A stretch of DNA of 14,240 nucleotides from Demequinaceae bacterium. Its GTDB lineage: Bacteria > Actinomycetota > Actinomycetes > Actinomycetales > Demequinaceae. The stretch lies in the NCBI GenBank assembly GCA_011524475.1, contig WTKG01000142.1:1-14240 (forward strand). Direction: 5' to 3'. This document shows, piece by piece, positions 7,179-14,240 of the stretch. Numbering within the stretch: position 1 is the first letter of the stretch; every line of letters begins with the position of its first letter. A program made the position numbers and the translations under genes. The notes under the pieces were generated by a model. It did not search any database, was not told the DNA's origin, and saw only the letters and a program-made list of their open reading frames with translations.

Positions 7179-8902
7179 AAGACGTCCTCCTCAGAACCGG
7201 CGCCGCGATGGTGGGACTTGCTCTCACCCTCACAGGCTGCGCGGCCATCCCCACATCAAGCGAGGTGGTCACGAGCAGTCAAGAACCCGCAGACTCTGAA
7301 GTGGCGTTTCCTATCCCTGGCGGCATCCCTGAAGTAGATGCAGAGCCGGCGGCTATTGTGTCCAGTTTTATTGAAGCGCAAGCAGGAGTCGTCGTGGGGG
7401 ATGAGACCTTTACTCACGCGCATCTCACTCCTCCAGCCCAATTGGTGTGGGAGCCTTTCGAGAGAGTCGTCATTTTTGGCCCTGGTCAAGTGAATGATGC
7501 CTGGAACGCCCAAACGGGAGAATTGCGATACACCGTCCCCGTTGTTGCATACCTCGATGCACAAGGACGGATGACCCAAGCCGCTCCCGGTGAGACGGAA
7601 ACGGTCACTTTCACTATGACGCGTACCGCGGATGACCAGTGGCGCATTGCGGGGTTGCCGGGCGGCGTAATCATGTCGGAAGCCAACTTTGCGGCGCTCT
7701 ACACGCAGGCTTCCCTAGTGTTCGAAAGTGTTGCCGGAGACGTACGCGTTCCCGAACTGCGATGGTTGCCACGTCGCAACACTGCGGAATTTGCTGCGCA
7801 GGCTGTTGCCTCGGGCCCCAGTGCGTGGCTTGCGGGCGCGGTGATGTCAGGAGTTTCGGAAGAGATTCCGATCCAGGTCGCGGATGTTCAGCAAGAAGAG
7901 GGAAGCGTAACGGTGGTGTTGACTGGTCTGGAGGGGATGGAAAACGAAGCCGTGGAGCGAGCAGTGTGGCAATACAGCGCCACTCTTGGTGCCCTTGAGG
8001 GCGTATCTGAGGTAACTGTTCTTAGCGCGGAGGGTGAGGTTCTTTCCCTTCCGGAGGTTCTCCCGGCAGATTCCCCGATTCCGTCGTCTGTGGGTTTGGT
8101 TATAGACGCGTCCACATGGGGATTCTGGGACGGAGCGTCTTTTGAAAACATCGTTTCCTCACCACACTCGGCTGCGGCGTATGCGCTTTCGTATGACCAG
8201 AGTAATTTTGCTTTTGTGGAGGGTGGTGACATCTACACGGGTCCTCTTACGCTGACGGCGACCCAGCCTTCCCCGGGTCCCCAAGATTCGTTTTCTCTTG
8301 TTTTTAACGGCGCTTCAGGGGTGGCGTTGGTGGAGCCTTCTTTTGATCGGTATGGCTGGATATGGTCTGCGGAGCGCACTGCAGGCGGCGATGTTGTGGC
8401 GGTGAGCCCTACTGGCCAGCCACGGATAGTTCCCATCCCTCAAGTAGGTGCCGGCGGAGTAGTGGAAGCCCTGCGGGTATCACGTGACGGTTCACGCCTT
8501 GCCGTTGCCATACGTGAGGGGGCTTTTACGCGACTCATTGTGGTGGGGATGACACGGAACATATTGGGGGAACCCATCTCGGGGGTAGGTGAGCCGACTG
8601 TGCCTCTCACCTATCGTGGAGGAACGCACAATATGACGTGGGTGAGTGAGCATCAGATTGCGCTTTTAAGCACGGCGAGTGTGGGAACAGCGCCTGAAGT
8701 ACACATTGTGACGCTAGGCGGCAGGGTCGAGAGCCTGTTGGCGGTCACGGATTCGGTCCAGATAGCTGCGCACGATGGAGTGGGTTCTCTTACGCTCGTG
8801 ACGCGTACGGGGTCTGTCCACGTGCGCACTGTCTCGGGCTGGTCGGGAGTGTCCATTGGTGACTCTCAGACGTTTGTGGAGTGGCTGACCTACGCAGGCT
8901 AG
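7175..8902 (+). CDS. lpqB: Lipoprotein LpqB (MtrAB accessory)
   Basis: A 575-residue secreted lipoprotein. The signal peptide ends in the lipobox LTGC, so C22 should be lipidated and anchor the protein on the outer face of the membrane. An N-terminal domain (about 50-180) is followed by a GerMN-like region (about 200-295, containing VTVVLTGLEGM and VSEVTVLSAEG) and a C-terminal beta-propeller-like LpqB domain (about 305-575). In mycobacteria LpqB binds the extracellular part of MtrB and tunes MtrA phosphorylation. The GTG start overlaps the mtrB stop, with GGAGG just upstream, so the two are translationally coupled. Identity rests on both sequence and gene order. Confidence 0.93.
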   Translation: MKDVLLRTGAAMVGLALTLTGCAAIPTSSEVVTSSQEPADSEVAFPIPGGIPEVDAEPAAIVSSFIEAQAGVVVGDETFTHAHLTPPAQLVWEPFERVVIFGPGQVNDAWNAQTGELRYTVPVVAYLDAQGRMTQAAPGETETVTFTMTRTADDQWRIAGLPGGVIMSEANFAALYTQASLVFESVAGDVRVPELRWLPRRNTAEFAAQAVASGPSAWLAGAVMSGVSEEIPIQVADVQQEEGSVTVVLTGLEGMENEAVERAVWQYSATLGALEGVSEVTVLSAEGEVLSLPEVLPADSPIPSSVGLVIDASTWGFWDGASFENIVSSPHSAAAYALSYDQSNFAFVEGGDIYTGPLTLTATQPSPGPQDSFSLVFNGASGVALVEPSFDRYGWIWSAERTAGGDVVAVSPTGQPRIVPIPQVGAGGVVEALRVSRDGSRLAVAIREGAFTRLIVVGMTRNILGEPISGVGEPTVPLTYRGGTHNMTWVSEHQIALLSTASVGTAPEVHIVTLGGRVESLLAVTDSVQIAAHDGVGSLTLVTRTGSVHVRTVSGWSGVSIGDSQTFVEWLTYAG

Positions 8903-8907
8903 ACAGA

Positions 8908-8923
8908 TGTCCCACGTGTGACA
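8908..8923. repeat. Near-perfect 16-base palindrome after lpqB
   Basis: TGTCCCACGTGTGACA pairs in seven of eight arm positions around a CACGTG core, starting five bases after the lpqB stop. It has no loop and no T-run, so it looks more like an operator than a terminator. It carries the first copy of the CCCACGTG motif shared by the gaps around the ComF-family gene. Confidence 0.4.
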
Positions 8924-8975
8924 GCAGAGGATATTGCCCCCTCCTTCACAAGAGATTCGAGCGGCCAATACTTCC

Positions 8976-8983
8976 CCCACGTG
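8976..8983. promoter_or_regulatory. Second CCCACGTG motif, before the ComF-family gene
   Basis: An exact copy of the 8-base core seen at 8911-8918, ending 10 bases before the GTG start of the ComF-family gene. It may be an operator or chance; see findings. Confidence 0.3.
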
Positions 8984-8993
8984 AGGCTGAAGT

Positions 8994-9725
8994 GTGCGAC
9001 AGGCATACGAAACATGGCCCTTGATGGAAATATTTCGCCACTGTGCTCGGGCTTTGGTGCCGGTGCAGTGCCCGGGGTGTGGGCGTGAAGATGATCAATG
9101 GTGTGAGTCTTGCGCTGCGTTGTGGTGGAACGAGCCATGGCGTTGCGAGGAAGAAGCCGGCAGGCTGTGTGACGGACGCGCGCCCCTTCCCGTGTGGACT
9201 TTGGCGGCGCTCGAAGGACCCGTTCACGCATGGATACAGGCATGGAAAGATGCAGATCGACGTGACCTCGACGTATTCCTTGCCAGCGCAATCGCGCGCG
9301 CAACCCAGCATGTGAGTGCAGCGCTCGAAGTATGCGCCCCTCTTGCTGTGGTGCCTTTGCCCTCTCGGCCTCGCTCTATAAGGAAACGTGGAGCGGATCT
9401 TCCTGCAACCCTGGCGGAAGCCTCCGTTACGGCACTAGCGAGTTGCGGCGTCTCGGGCGTGTTGAGACCAGTGTTATCTATTGCCGCGGGAGATTCACGT
9501 GGTGCGGGAGCACGCGACCGGTGGAGAAAGCGCGACCTCAGTTTGATGGCGGGAGCCGTCGTTCCTCATGAACCAGTGCTGCTGGTGGATGATGTGGTGA
9601 CGACGGGGGCAAGTCTTGCTCATGCAGTGGAGTGTTTGGAATCAAAGGGGGCAACGGTGGTAGCCGCACTGGTGTTGGCTGCACGGCCGAGACCGTCCCG
9701 GAATTCTGGCGCAAGGCGAGCGTGA
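8994..9725 (+). CDS. ComF/GntX-family phosphoribosyltransferase
   Basis: A 243-residue protein of the ComF family. The N-terminus holds a zinc-ribbon-like set (C26, C29, C37, C40). The middle has VVPLPSRPRSIRKRGADLPA (119-138), matching the conserved VPVPL/RxRGxN region of ComF proteins. The PRPP-binding loop is VLLVDDVVTTGAS (195-207). ComF is needed for DNA uptake in some Firmicutes, but in actinobacteria the role is unproven; a PRPP-linked or competence-related job is only inference. The GTG at 8994 is chosen for GAGG seven bases upstream; an ATG at 9024 is the alternative. In Mycobacterium the comparable gene also lies between lpqB and secA. Confidence 0.85.
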   Translation: MRQAYETWPLMEIFRHCARALVPVQCPGCGREDDQWCESCAALWWNEPWRCEEEAGRLCDGRAPLPVWTLAALEGPVHAWIQAWKDADRRDLDVFLASAIARATQHVSAALEVCAPLAVVPLPSRPRSIRKRGADLPATLAEASVTALASCGVSGVLRPVLSIAAGDSRGAGARDRWRKRDLSLMAGAVVPHEPVLLVDDVVTTGASLAHAVECLESKGATVVAALVLAARPRPSRNSGARRA

Positions 9726-9755
9726 TGCCAGGCCGACAGGTGTACGTTGTCTTTG

Positions 9756-9763
9756 CCCACGTG
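9756..9763. promoter_or_regulatory. Third CCCACGTG motif, before the EamA transporter
   Basis: The same 8-base core, here within the palindrome CCACGTGG, in the 78-base gap between the ComF-family gene and the transporter, about 40 bases before its start. Confidence 0.3.
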
Positions 9764-9803
9764 GCTGGCCCCATCCCTCGCCCCACTCCTCAAAGGATCC
9801 TTC

Positions 9804-10706
9804 ATGCATAGAGAGAGCGCTGTCACTCACTCTCGTGACTTTGCCGCCGTGTTAGCAGCCGCTGTGTTGTGGGGTGGAGGCGGAGTGTTAGGGGCCTTGT
9901 TGGTCGAGCAGTCCTTGATGCACCCTTTTTCCGTTGCGATGTGGCGAATGCTTGTGGGTGGGTTTGGGTTGCTCGCGTGGTTGGTGGTGACGCGGCGGCT
10001 CTCTGTACGTAGTTATAGTCGGCAAGCGTGGACCCGCATTGTGGTGACGGGAGCGCTGACCGCAATCTTTGAGGCTTTCTATTTCCTTGCGGTGTCGCAG
10101 GCTTCCGTAGGGCTTGTCACCCTTATTGCTATTGGATCGGCGCCCATCATGACTGTTGTGTACACGACTATGGTGCGACGCGAATTTCCGGGCTTGCGAA
10201 TAGTGGGGGCGTTAGCGCTCGCACTCGCGGGCGTGGTGTTGCTTGTGTCTGGTTCGCTTGAATTGGGTCCGGGAGCATTCGCCGGGGCTCTTCTTGCGTT
10301 GGTGCCCGGTGCCGCATTTGCTGCCATCACCGTGGTGAACGCGGGCCATATTGACGGCCTGTCTCCCGCACCTCAGACGGCACTTGCTTTTGCTGGTGGC
10401 GGGTTGTTGCTTGTTCCAGTTGCGCTCATCCCCGGAGTGGCATTCCCGATAGGTGTTACTGGTTGGGCATTGACACTAGTGCTGGGTCTTGCGGTCACGG
10501 CACTGGCTTACGTTTTATATCTGACTGGGATGAGATCGGTGACTCCCTCCACCGCCACTCTCGTCACTCTCGTGGAACCGCTTGTGGCCGCGTGTTTGGG
10601 ATGGCTGATCTTGTCTGAACGTTTGGGCTGGGGAGGAATAGCCGGGGGTGTGATGTTGGGGATCGCCGTGATCCTTGTTCGCCCTCGGCGCGATGCACAG
10701 CGCTAG
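9804..10706 (+). CDS. EamA-family (DMT) transporter
   Basis: A 300-residue integral membrane protein with about ten hydrophobic segments in two repeats, as expected of EamA/RhaT drug/metabolite transporters. The second repeat ends with [20 protein letters not shown] and [20 protein letters not shown], the family hallmark; the first has [13 protein letters not shown]. The substrate cannot be told from sequence; amino acids, purines or other metabolites are possible. The ATG at 9804 has AAAGGA six bases upstream and is preferred over an in-frame TTG at 9747, which lies in the gap and would overlap the CCCACGTG site. This gene sits where hpf is found in many actinobacteria. Confidence 0.9.
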   Translation: MHRESAVTHSRDFAAVLAAAVLWGGGGVLGALLVEQSLMHPFSVAMWRMLVGGFGLLAWLVVTRRLSVRSYSRQAWTRIVVTGALTAIFEAFYFLAVSQASVGLVTLIAIGSAPIMTVVYTTMVRREFPGLRIVGALALALAGVVLLVSGSLELGPGAFAGALLALVPGAAFAAITVVNAGHIDGLSPAPQTALAFAGGGLLLVPVALIPGVAFPIGVTGWALTLVLGLAVTALAYVLYLTGMRSVTPSTATLVTLVEPLVAACLGWLILSERLGWGGIAGGVMLGIAVILVRPRRDAQR

Positions 10707-10715
10707 CGACGTGGT

Positions 10716-10731
10716 GCCCCTACGATGGGGC
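10716..10731 (+). terminator. Small GC hairpin between the transporter and secA
   Basis: A five-base stem, GCCCC/GGGGC, with loop TACGAT, ten bases after the transporter stop. No T-run follows, so it is at best a weak terminator. The loop itself reads as a possible -10 element. Confidence 0.25.
10721..10726 (+). promoter_or_regulatory. Putative -10 element of secA
   Basis: TACGAT fits the actinobacterial TANNNT -10 pattern. A start about seven bases downstream would leave a leader of about 24 bases, including the GGAG ribosome site. There is no clear -35, so this is tentative. Confidence 0.3.
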
Positions 10732-10756
10732 CCATACCCTACTTATGGAGTGTGTT

Positions 10757-13558
10757 GTGGCGGTCCTGGACAGTGTTCTGCGTATGGGAGAGGGGCGCAC
10801 GCTCCGCAAACTCAATAAGGTCGTCACCCTGGCGGCTGCCCTTGAGCCCACCTACCAAGACTTAAGTGATGCGGAGCTTAAAGAGCTTACGGCTGACTTT
10901 CGTTCTCGGCATGAGTCGGGGGAAAGCCTTGAGGCGTTGATGCCGGAAGCCTTTGCCGTGGTGCGCGAAGCTTCAGTGCGCACCCTCGGGCTACGGCATT
11001 TTGATGTGCAACTACTCGGGGGAGCGGCTTTGTTCCACGGAAACATCGCCGAGATGAAGACCGGAGAAGGCAAAACTTTGGTTGCCACCTTGCCTGCGTA
11101 TCTTGCCGCCTTGTCAGGCAAAGGCGTGCACATCGTTACTGTCAACGATTACCTTGCTCACTATCAGTCAGACCTGATGGGGCGCATTTTCCGTTTTTTG
11201 GGACTCGAGACAGGCTGCCTCTTGGCGGGTCAAGACCCTGAAGTAAGGCGTGCTCAATATGCGGCGGACATCACCTATGGCACGAACAACGAGTTCGGCT
11301 TTGATTACCTTCGCGACAATATGGCCCGTCGCGTAGAAGATTTGGTTCAGCGTGACCATAATTTCGCGATTGTCGATGAAGTGGACTCGATTCTTATCGA
11401 CGAGGCCCGCACGCCTCTCATCATTTCTGGCCCCGCTTCGGGAGATAACAATCGCTATTACGGCGAATTCGCAAAACTGGCCAAGAAGCTGGTGGTGGAC
11501 GAAGACTACGAAGTGGATGAGAAAAAACGCACAGTAGGGATTCTGGAGCCCGGGATTGACAAGGTTGAGAAGGCGCTGGGCATTGAGAATCTTTACGACA
11601 GCACCAACACCGCGCTCATTGGCTTTTTGAACAATTCCATTCGCGCCAAGGAACTTTTCAAGCGAGACCGTGATTATGTTGTCAACGGCAGTGATGTGGA
11701 CATCGTGGATGAGCACACCGGGCGTTTGCTTAAAGGGCGGCGTTATTCAGAGGGTTTACACCAAGCGATTGAAGCCAAGGAAGGTGTGGCGATTAAGGCG
11801 GAGAACCAGACGTACGCCTCCATCACGCTGCAGAACTATTTCCGTATGTATGAGACCTTGGCGGGGATGACCGGAACTGCTCAGACCGAAGCCGCTGAGT
11901 TGCATTCCACCTATGGCATGAATGTGCTGCCGATTCCTACAAACTTGCCCATGATTCGAGAGGACTTCCCGGACCTGCTTTACAAGAATGAGGCTGCCAA
12001 ATTCTCTGCGATTGTGGAGGATATTTTGGAGCGGAACCAGGCTGGTCAGCCGGTGCTTGTGGGCACGGTTTCCGTAGAGAAATCTGAACGTCTTAGTAAA
12101 GAACTCAAGCGCCATGGAATTAAACACAACGTTTTGAATGCAAAGCAACACGAAAAAGAGGCGGGCGTGATTGCTGAGGCGGGCCGTAAGGGTGCTGTCA
12201 CAGTTGCTACAAATATGGCGGGCCGCGGAACAGACATCATTCTTGGTGGCAACCCGGAGTTTCGAGCTGTGGCGACTCTTGCCTCGCGCGGTATTGATGC
12301 TGCAGAGAATCCCGAGAAATATGAGGCTGAATGGGATGCGGTTTTTGAAAAAGAAACCGAGGCAACGGAAGCTGAACGTGAAGAGGTACTTGACGCTGGT
12401 GGCTTGTATGTGTTGGGCACTGAACGCCACGAGTCGCGGCGCATAGACAACCAGTTACGAGGGCGTTCTGGGCGTCAGGGTGACCCAGGGGAGTCGCGTT
12501 TTTATCTCTCGCTGGAAGATGATTTGATGCGCATGTTCCAGTCATCGTTGGCGATGTCGATGATGAATTCTGGCGCGATTCCTGATGATGTCCCGATTGA
12601 GTCCAAGGTGTTGACCCGTGGCGTGCGTAGCGCCCAGTCGCAAATTGAGGGGCGTAATGCGGAAATCCGCAAGAACGTGCTCAAGTACGACGACATCATG
12701 AATTCACAGCGCACAGTCATCTATGCCGAACGCCGCAAGGTATTAGAGGGCGAAGACCTTGAAGCTCAGATGCGTGAATTTGCGGATGATGTGATTCGTG
12801 AATTCGTGGTATCGGGAACAGCGTTGGGGGCTCCGGAAGAATGGGATCTTGACGGGACTTTTGGTGAGTTGCAGAAGGTGATTCCTCTTTCGGTGTCTTT
12901 GAATGACTTGGAGAAAGAAGCGGGAGGCAAGGAGAGCCTTAGCCCTGAGTTCCTTGAACGTGAATGGCAGTCTGACGCCCAGCTGTTGTATGACGCGAAA
13001 GAGAAAAAGCTGGGTGAAGACGTCATGCGTAATGTGGAACGTCAGGTGTTGCTCCAGGTGCTGGACGCCAAGTGGCGTGAGCATCTGTATGAGATGGACT
13101 ACCTGCGTGAGGGTATTGGTTTGCGGGCGATGGGCCAGCGAGACCCGTTAATTGAATATCAGCGCGAAGGTTTTCAACTCTTTGAGGCAATGACTGATTC
13201 CATTAAAGAAGCAGCGTTGCAGGTGTTGTATCGGGTGGAGAAGCGGGAGGAGGGCGCCGGTGGTGCAGTACAGGCGGTGAGCGCTTCTTCGGCAGCGGCG
13301 ACGGCTACTCAGCAGAGCGCTCGTAGCGCGCGTGCGCCCGTATCTGTGAGTGGTTCTACTGGCACGGGAGGCGAAGGAGTTTCCTTCACTCAGATGACGT
13401 TCTCGGGCCCATCTCAGAGTGGTTCTTCTGAGGCGAATGCAGCCCCCGCGAAAAAGGCGTCAGCTGATGGTCAGACCTTCGAGGGTGTGGGGCGCAACGA
13501 ACAATGCCCCTGTGGTAGCGGCAAGAAGTACAAGTTGTGCCACGGACGTAACGCGTAA
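10757..13558 (+). CDS. secA: Preprotein translocase ATPase SecA
   Basis: A 933-residue motor of the Sec pathway, which pushes unfolded preproteins through SecYEG using ATP. The start [19 protein letters not shown] is typical of SecA. Walker A is MKTGEGKT (near 100-107), the DEVD box lies near 207-210, followed by [24 protein letters not shown] and [13 protein letters not shown] are conserved motifs of the second nucleotide-binding domain. A Ser/Ala/Thr-rich linker precedes the C-terminal zinc-binding segment [14 protein letters not shown], which contacts SecB or ribosomes in other bacteria. GTG at 10757 is preferred because GGAG lies six bases before it (10747-10750); ATG at 10745 would add four residues, lacks a ribosome site and is atypical. 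The housekeeping SecA1 type is likely. Confidence 0.97.
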   Translation: MAVLDSVLRMGEGRTLRKLNKVVTLAAALEPTYQDLSDAELKELTADFRSRHESGESLEALMPEAFAVVREASVRTLGLRHFDVQLLGGAALFHGNIAEMKTGEGKTLVATLPAYLAALSGKGVHIVTVNDYLAHYQSDLMGRIFRFLGLETGCLLAGQDPEVRRAQYAADITYGTNNEFGFDYLRDNMARRVEDLVQRDHNFAIVDEVDSILIDEARTPLIISGPASGDNNRYYGEFAKLAKKLVVDEDYEVDEKKRTVGILEPGIDKVEKALGIENLYDSTNTALIGFLNNSIRAKELFKRDRDYVVNGSDVDIVDEHTGRLLKGRRYSEGLHQAIEAKEGVAIKAENQTYASITLQNYFRMYETLAGMTGTAQTEAAELHSTYGMNVLPIPTNLPMIREDFPDLLYKNEAAKFSAIVEDILERNQAGQPVLVGTVSVEKSERLSKELKRHGIKHNVLNAKQHEKEAGVIAEAGRKGAVTVATNMAGRGTDIILGGNPEFRAVATLASRGIDAAENPEKYEAEWDAVFEKETEATEAEREEVLDAGGLYVLGTERHESRRIDNQLRGRSGRQGDPGESRFYLSLEDDLMRMFQSSLAMSMMNSGAIPDDVPIESKVLTRGVRSAQSQIEGRNAEIRKNVLKYDDIMNSQRTVIYAERRKVLEGEDLEAQMREFADDVIREFVVSGTALGAPEEWDLDGTFGELQKVIPLSVSLNDLEKEAGGKESLSPEFLEREWQSDAQLLYDAKEKKLGEDVMRNVERQVLLQVLDAKWREHLYEMDYLREGIGLRAMGQRDPLIEYQREGFQLFEAMTDSIKEAALQVLYRVEKREEGAGGAVQAVSASSAAATATQQSARSARAPVSVSGSTGTGGEGVSFTQMTFSGPSQSGSSEANAAPAKKASADGQTFEGVGRNEQCPCGSGKKYKLCHGRNA

Positions 13559-13577
13559 GCCAACGTCGAATCGTCAC

Positions 13578-13593
13578 GGCTAGCCGCCTAGCC
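13578..13593. terminator. Hairpin between convergent secA and DUF6459 genes
   Basis: GGCTAG-CCGC-CTAGCC forms a six-base stem with a four-base loop, 20 bases after the secA stop, and its right arm contains the stop codon of the opposing gene. CGGCTAGCCG within it is itself a perfect palindrome. No T-run on either side, so intrinsic termination is uncertain; it may serve both strands. Confidence 0.4.
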
Positions 13594-14001
13594 AATATCC
13601 AGGGCAGTTGCGAGCCAGCGGCCAGAGACGTCTTCAAGGCGGATGGCGGCAGCGCGGGCGCGGTCGCCATCTTTGAGTACGAGGCTGGCTTCTGCCGTAC
13701 TGGCATTGACGCGGCATACGCGAATTCTCATAATCTCAATCTCTCGCGCCTGCACTCCTGTCCTGCGAGCCAGACCGCACTGTTCGGCCAAGGCGAAACG
13801 TATTTCTGGAGTCACCCATCTCGCTAAACGGTCCGGCATGGGACCTCCGAAAACTGTCTCGGCAGCAGATTTCACGATGGTGCACGCAAGTGGAGTGGGG
13901 TCTCCCAGGACTTTCTTCGCGCGTGTGTATGGCGTGCGAGGCGCTGTCGATTGAGGAAGTTCAGTTACTTGTGCCTGCTGAGTCAGGAGCGATGTGGACA
14001 T
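13588..14001 (-). CDS. DUF6459 / Rv3235-family protein
   Basis: A 137-residue soluble protein with no signal peptide or membrane helix. After a variable N-terminus of about 35 residues it has PLACTIVKSAAETVFGG and PMPDRLARWVTPEIRFALAE, then RVCRVNASTAEASLVLKDGD, then RARAAAIRLEDVSGRWLATA. This LARWVTPE...VRVCR...GRWxxTALxxG pattern is that of the Rv3235 family, found near secA in actinobacteria. No function is known. The ATG at 14001 has GAAAGG seven bases upstream. The gene converges on secA and is transcribed from the repeat-bearing divergent gap to its right. Confidence 0.8.
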   Translation of the reverse strand: MSTSLLTQQAQVTELPQSTAPRTPYTRAKKVLGDPTPLACTIVKSAAETVFGGPMPDRLARWVTPEIRFALAEQCGLARRTGVQAREIEIMRIRVCRVNASTAEASLVLKDGDRARAAAIRLEDVSGRWLATALDIG

Positions 14002-14040
14002 TCGAGCGCCTTTCGTGAGTCATCCACCCTTTGGCGCCTT

Positions 14041-14100
14041 TAGATGCCATTAGATGTAATTTGATGTAAATAAGTGTCGTATAACGTCGTTTACTTGTCC
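14041..14100. repeat. Helically phased 10-base direct repeats
   Basis: Six consecutive 10-base steps in an AT-rich gap. The first three read TAGATGCCAT, TAGATGTAAT, TTGATGTAAA (neighbours agree at eight of ten positions), and GATGTAA recurs exactly 10 bases apart. The later steps share GTCGT at 14076 and 14086, again exactly 10 apart. The array lies between the divergent starts at 14001 (minus) and 14143 (plus), where a regulator's binding site would be expected. Confidence 0.55.
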
Positions 14101-14103
14101 ACT
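14095..14103 (+). promoter_or_regulatory. DnaA-box-like nonamer (8 of 9)
   Basis: TTGTCCACT differs at the last base from TTGTCCACA, the DnaA box preferred in Mycobacterium and Streptomyces. It forms a perfect eight-base inverted repeat with the copy at 14117-14124. Confidence 0.4.
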
Positions 14104-14115
14104 CGACGAGAGATT

Positions 14116-14124
14116 TGTGGACAA
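14116..14124 (-). promoter_or_regulatory. DnaA-box-like nonamer (9 of 9)
   Basis: On the minus strand this reads TTGTCCACA, an exact match to the actinobacterial DnaA box. It lies 19 bases before the start of the partial gene at 14143. One nonamer alone is weak evidence; the inverted partner at 14095 raises it. Confidence 0.45.
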
Positions 14125-14130
14125 CCCCTC

Positions 14131-14136
14131 TACGTT
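14131..14136 (+). promoter_or_regulatory. Putative -10 element of the right-edge gene
   Basis: TACGTT fits TANNNT and ends six bases before the ATG at 14143, which has no properly spaced ribosome site (GAAGGG directly abuts the ATG). A leaderless transcript is plausible. Confidence 0.35.
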
Positions 14137-14142
14137 GAAGGG

Positions 14143-14240
14143 ATGCAGTGGGAAGCCTTGTTCAATGATTTCGAGTCTCAATTAGCGGCAGCACATCGGT
14201 CAGAATTCGATGAGGACGTGGCAGAAAGGATCCGTGCCGA
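14143..14240 (+). CDS. Conserved actinobacterial hypothetical (partial, runs off right edge)
   Basis: Thirty-two codons are visible, beginning MQWEALFNDFESQLAAA and continuing with an acidic helix-like stretch ending DVAERIRA. The MRWxxLFxDLExQ opening is typical of a small conserved actinobacterial family, sometimes labelled Fis-like regulator on thin grounds. The function is unknown. The frame is open to the window edge. The start is the first ATG after a TANNNT element, and it is divergent from the DUF6459 gene. Confidence 0.6.
   Translation, partial: MQWEALFNDFESQLAAAHRSEFDEDVAERIRA

Noticed and set aside
11756..12430. Minus-strand 224-codon frame within secA
   Set aside because: Antisense to highly conserved SecA motifs; low-complexity Cys/Phe/Arg composition typical of shadows.
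14041..14100. CRISPR array
   Set aside because: Units are 10 bases long with no spacers and no cas genes, so the array cannot be CRISPR.
14041..14124. Chromosomal or plasmid replication origin
   Set aside because: Only two DnaA-box-like sites and no dnaA, dnaN, rep or parAB genes nearby; a regulatory region is the simpler reading.

Overview
The window looks like a chromosomal segment of a high-GC Gram-positive bacterium (Actinomycetota). It carries the mtrA-mtrB-lpqB cluster, a ComF-like phosphoribosyltransferase, a SecA of actinobacterial type and an Rv3235-family (DUF6459) gene, in roughly the order known from Mycobacterium and many Actinomycetales. Base composition is moderate for the phylum (mid-50s % GC by eye) and genes are tightly packed. 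That would suit Actinomycetaceae or a related lineage, but I cannot fix the genus.

Left part (1-4773, all on the minus strand): a five-gene, translationally coupled operon read leftwards. It encodes a six-helix membrane protein with a disordered N-terminus, a DUF4129 protein, a DUF4350 protein, a MoxR-type AAA+ ATPase and a DUF58 protein cut by the left edge. Three junctions overlap or nearly touch, two of them as ATGA. MoxR plus DUF58 is a widespread ATPase/vWA-like adaptor pair; the substrate of this group is unknown.

Centre (4829-8902, plus strand): head to head with that operon, across only 55 bases, lies mtrA-mtrB-lpqB. These encode the response regulator, its sensor histidine kinase and a lipoprotein known to modulate MtrB. 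Together they control cell-wall and division genes in actinobacteria. mtrA looks leaderless: a -10-like hexamer lies seven bases before its best start.

Right part (8994-13558, plus strand): a ComF-family phosphoribosyltransferase, an EamA (DMT) transporter and secA. The ribosome-hibernation gene hpf, usual between comF and secA in this neighbourhood, is not here; the transporter occupies the gap. Convergent to secA is a small DUF6459/Rv3235-family gene (13588-14001, minus). At the right edge starts a truncated plus-strand gene (14143 onward) resembling a conserved actinobacterial hypothetical family beginning M(R/Q)WxxLFxDxE.

The most unusual DNA is the 140-base divergent gap 14002-14142. 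It holds an AT-rich array of about 10-base direct repeats in exact helical phase, followed by two inverted DnaA-box-like nonamers. A second pattern is an 8-base motif, CCCACGTG, found exactly three times in the short gaps flanking the ComF gene. No RNA genes, insertion sequences or CRISPR arrays were seen, and no gene-free stretch exceeds 300 bases.
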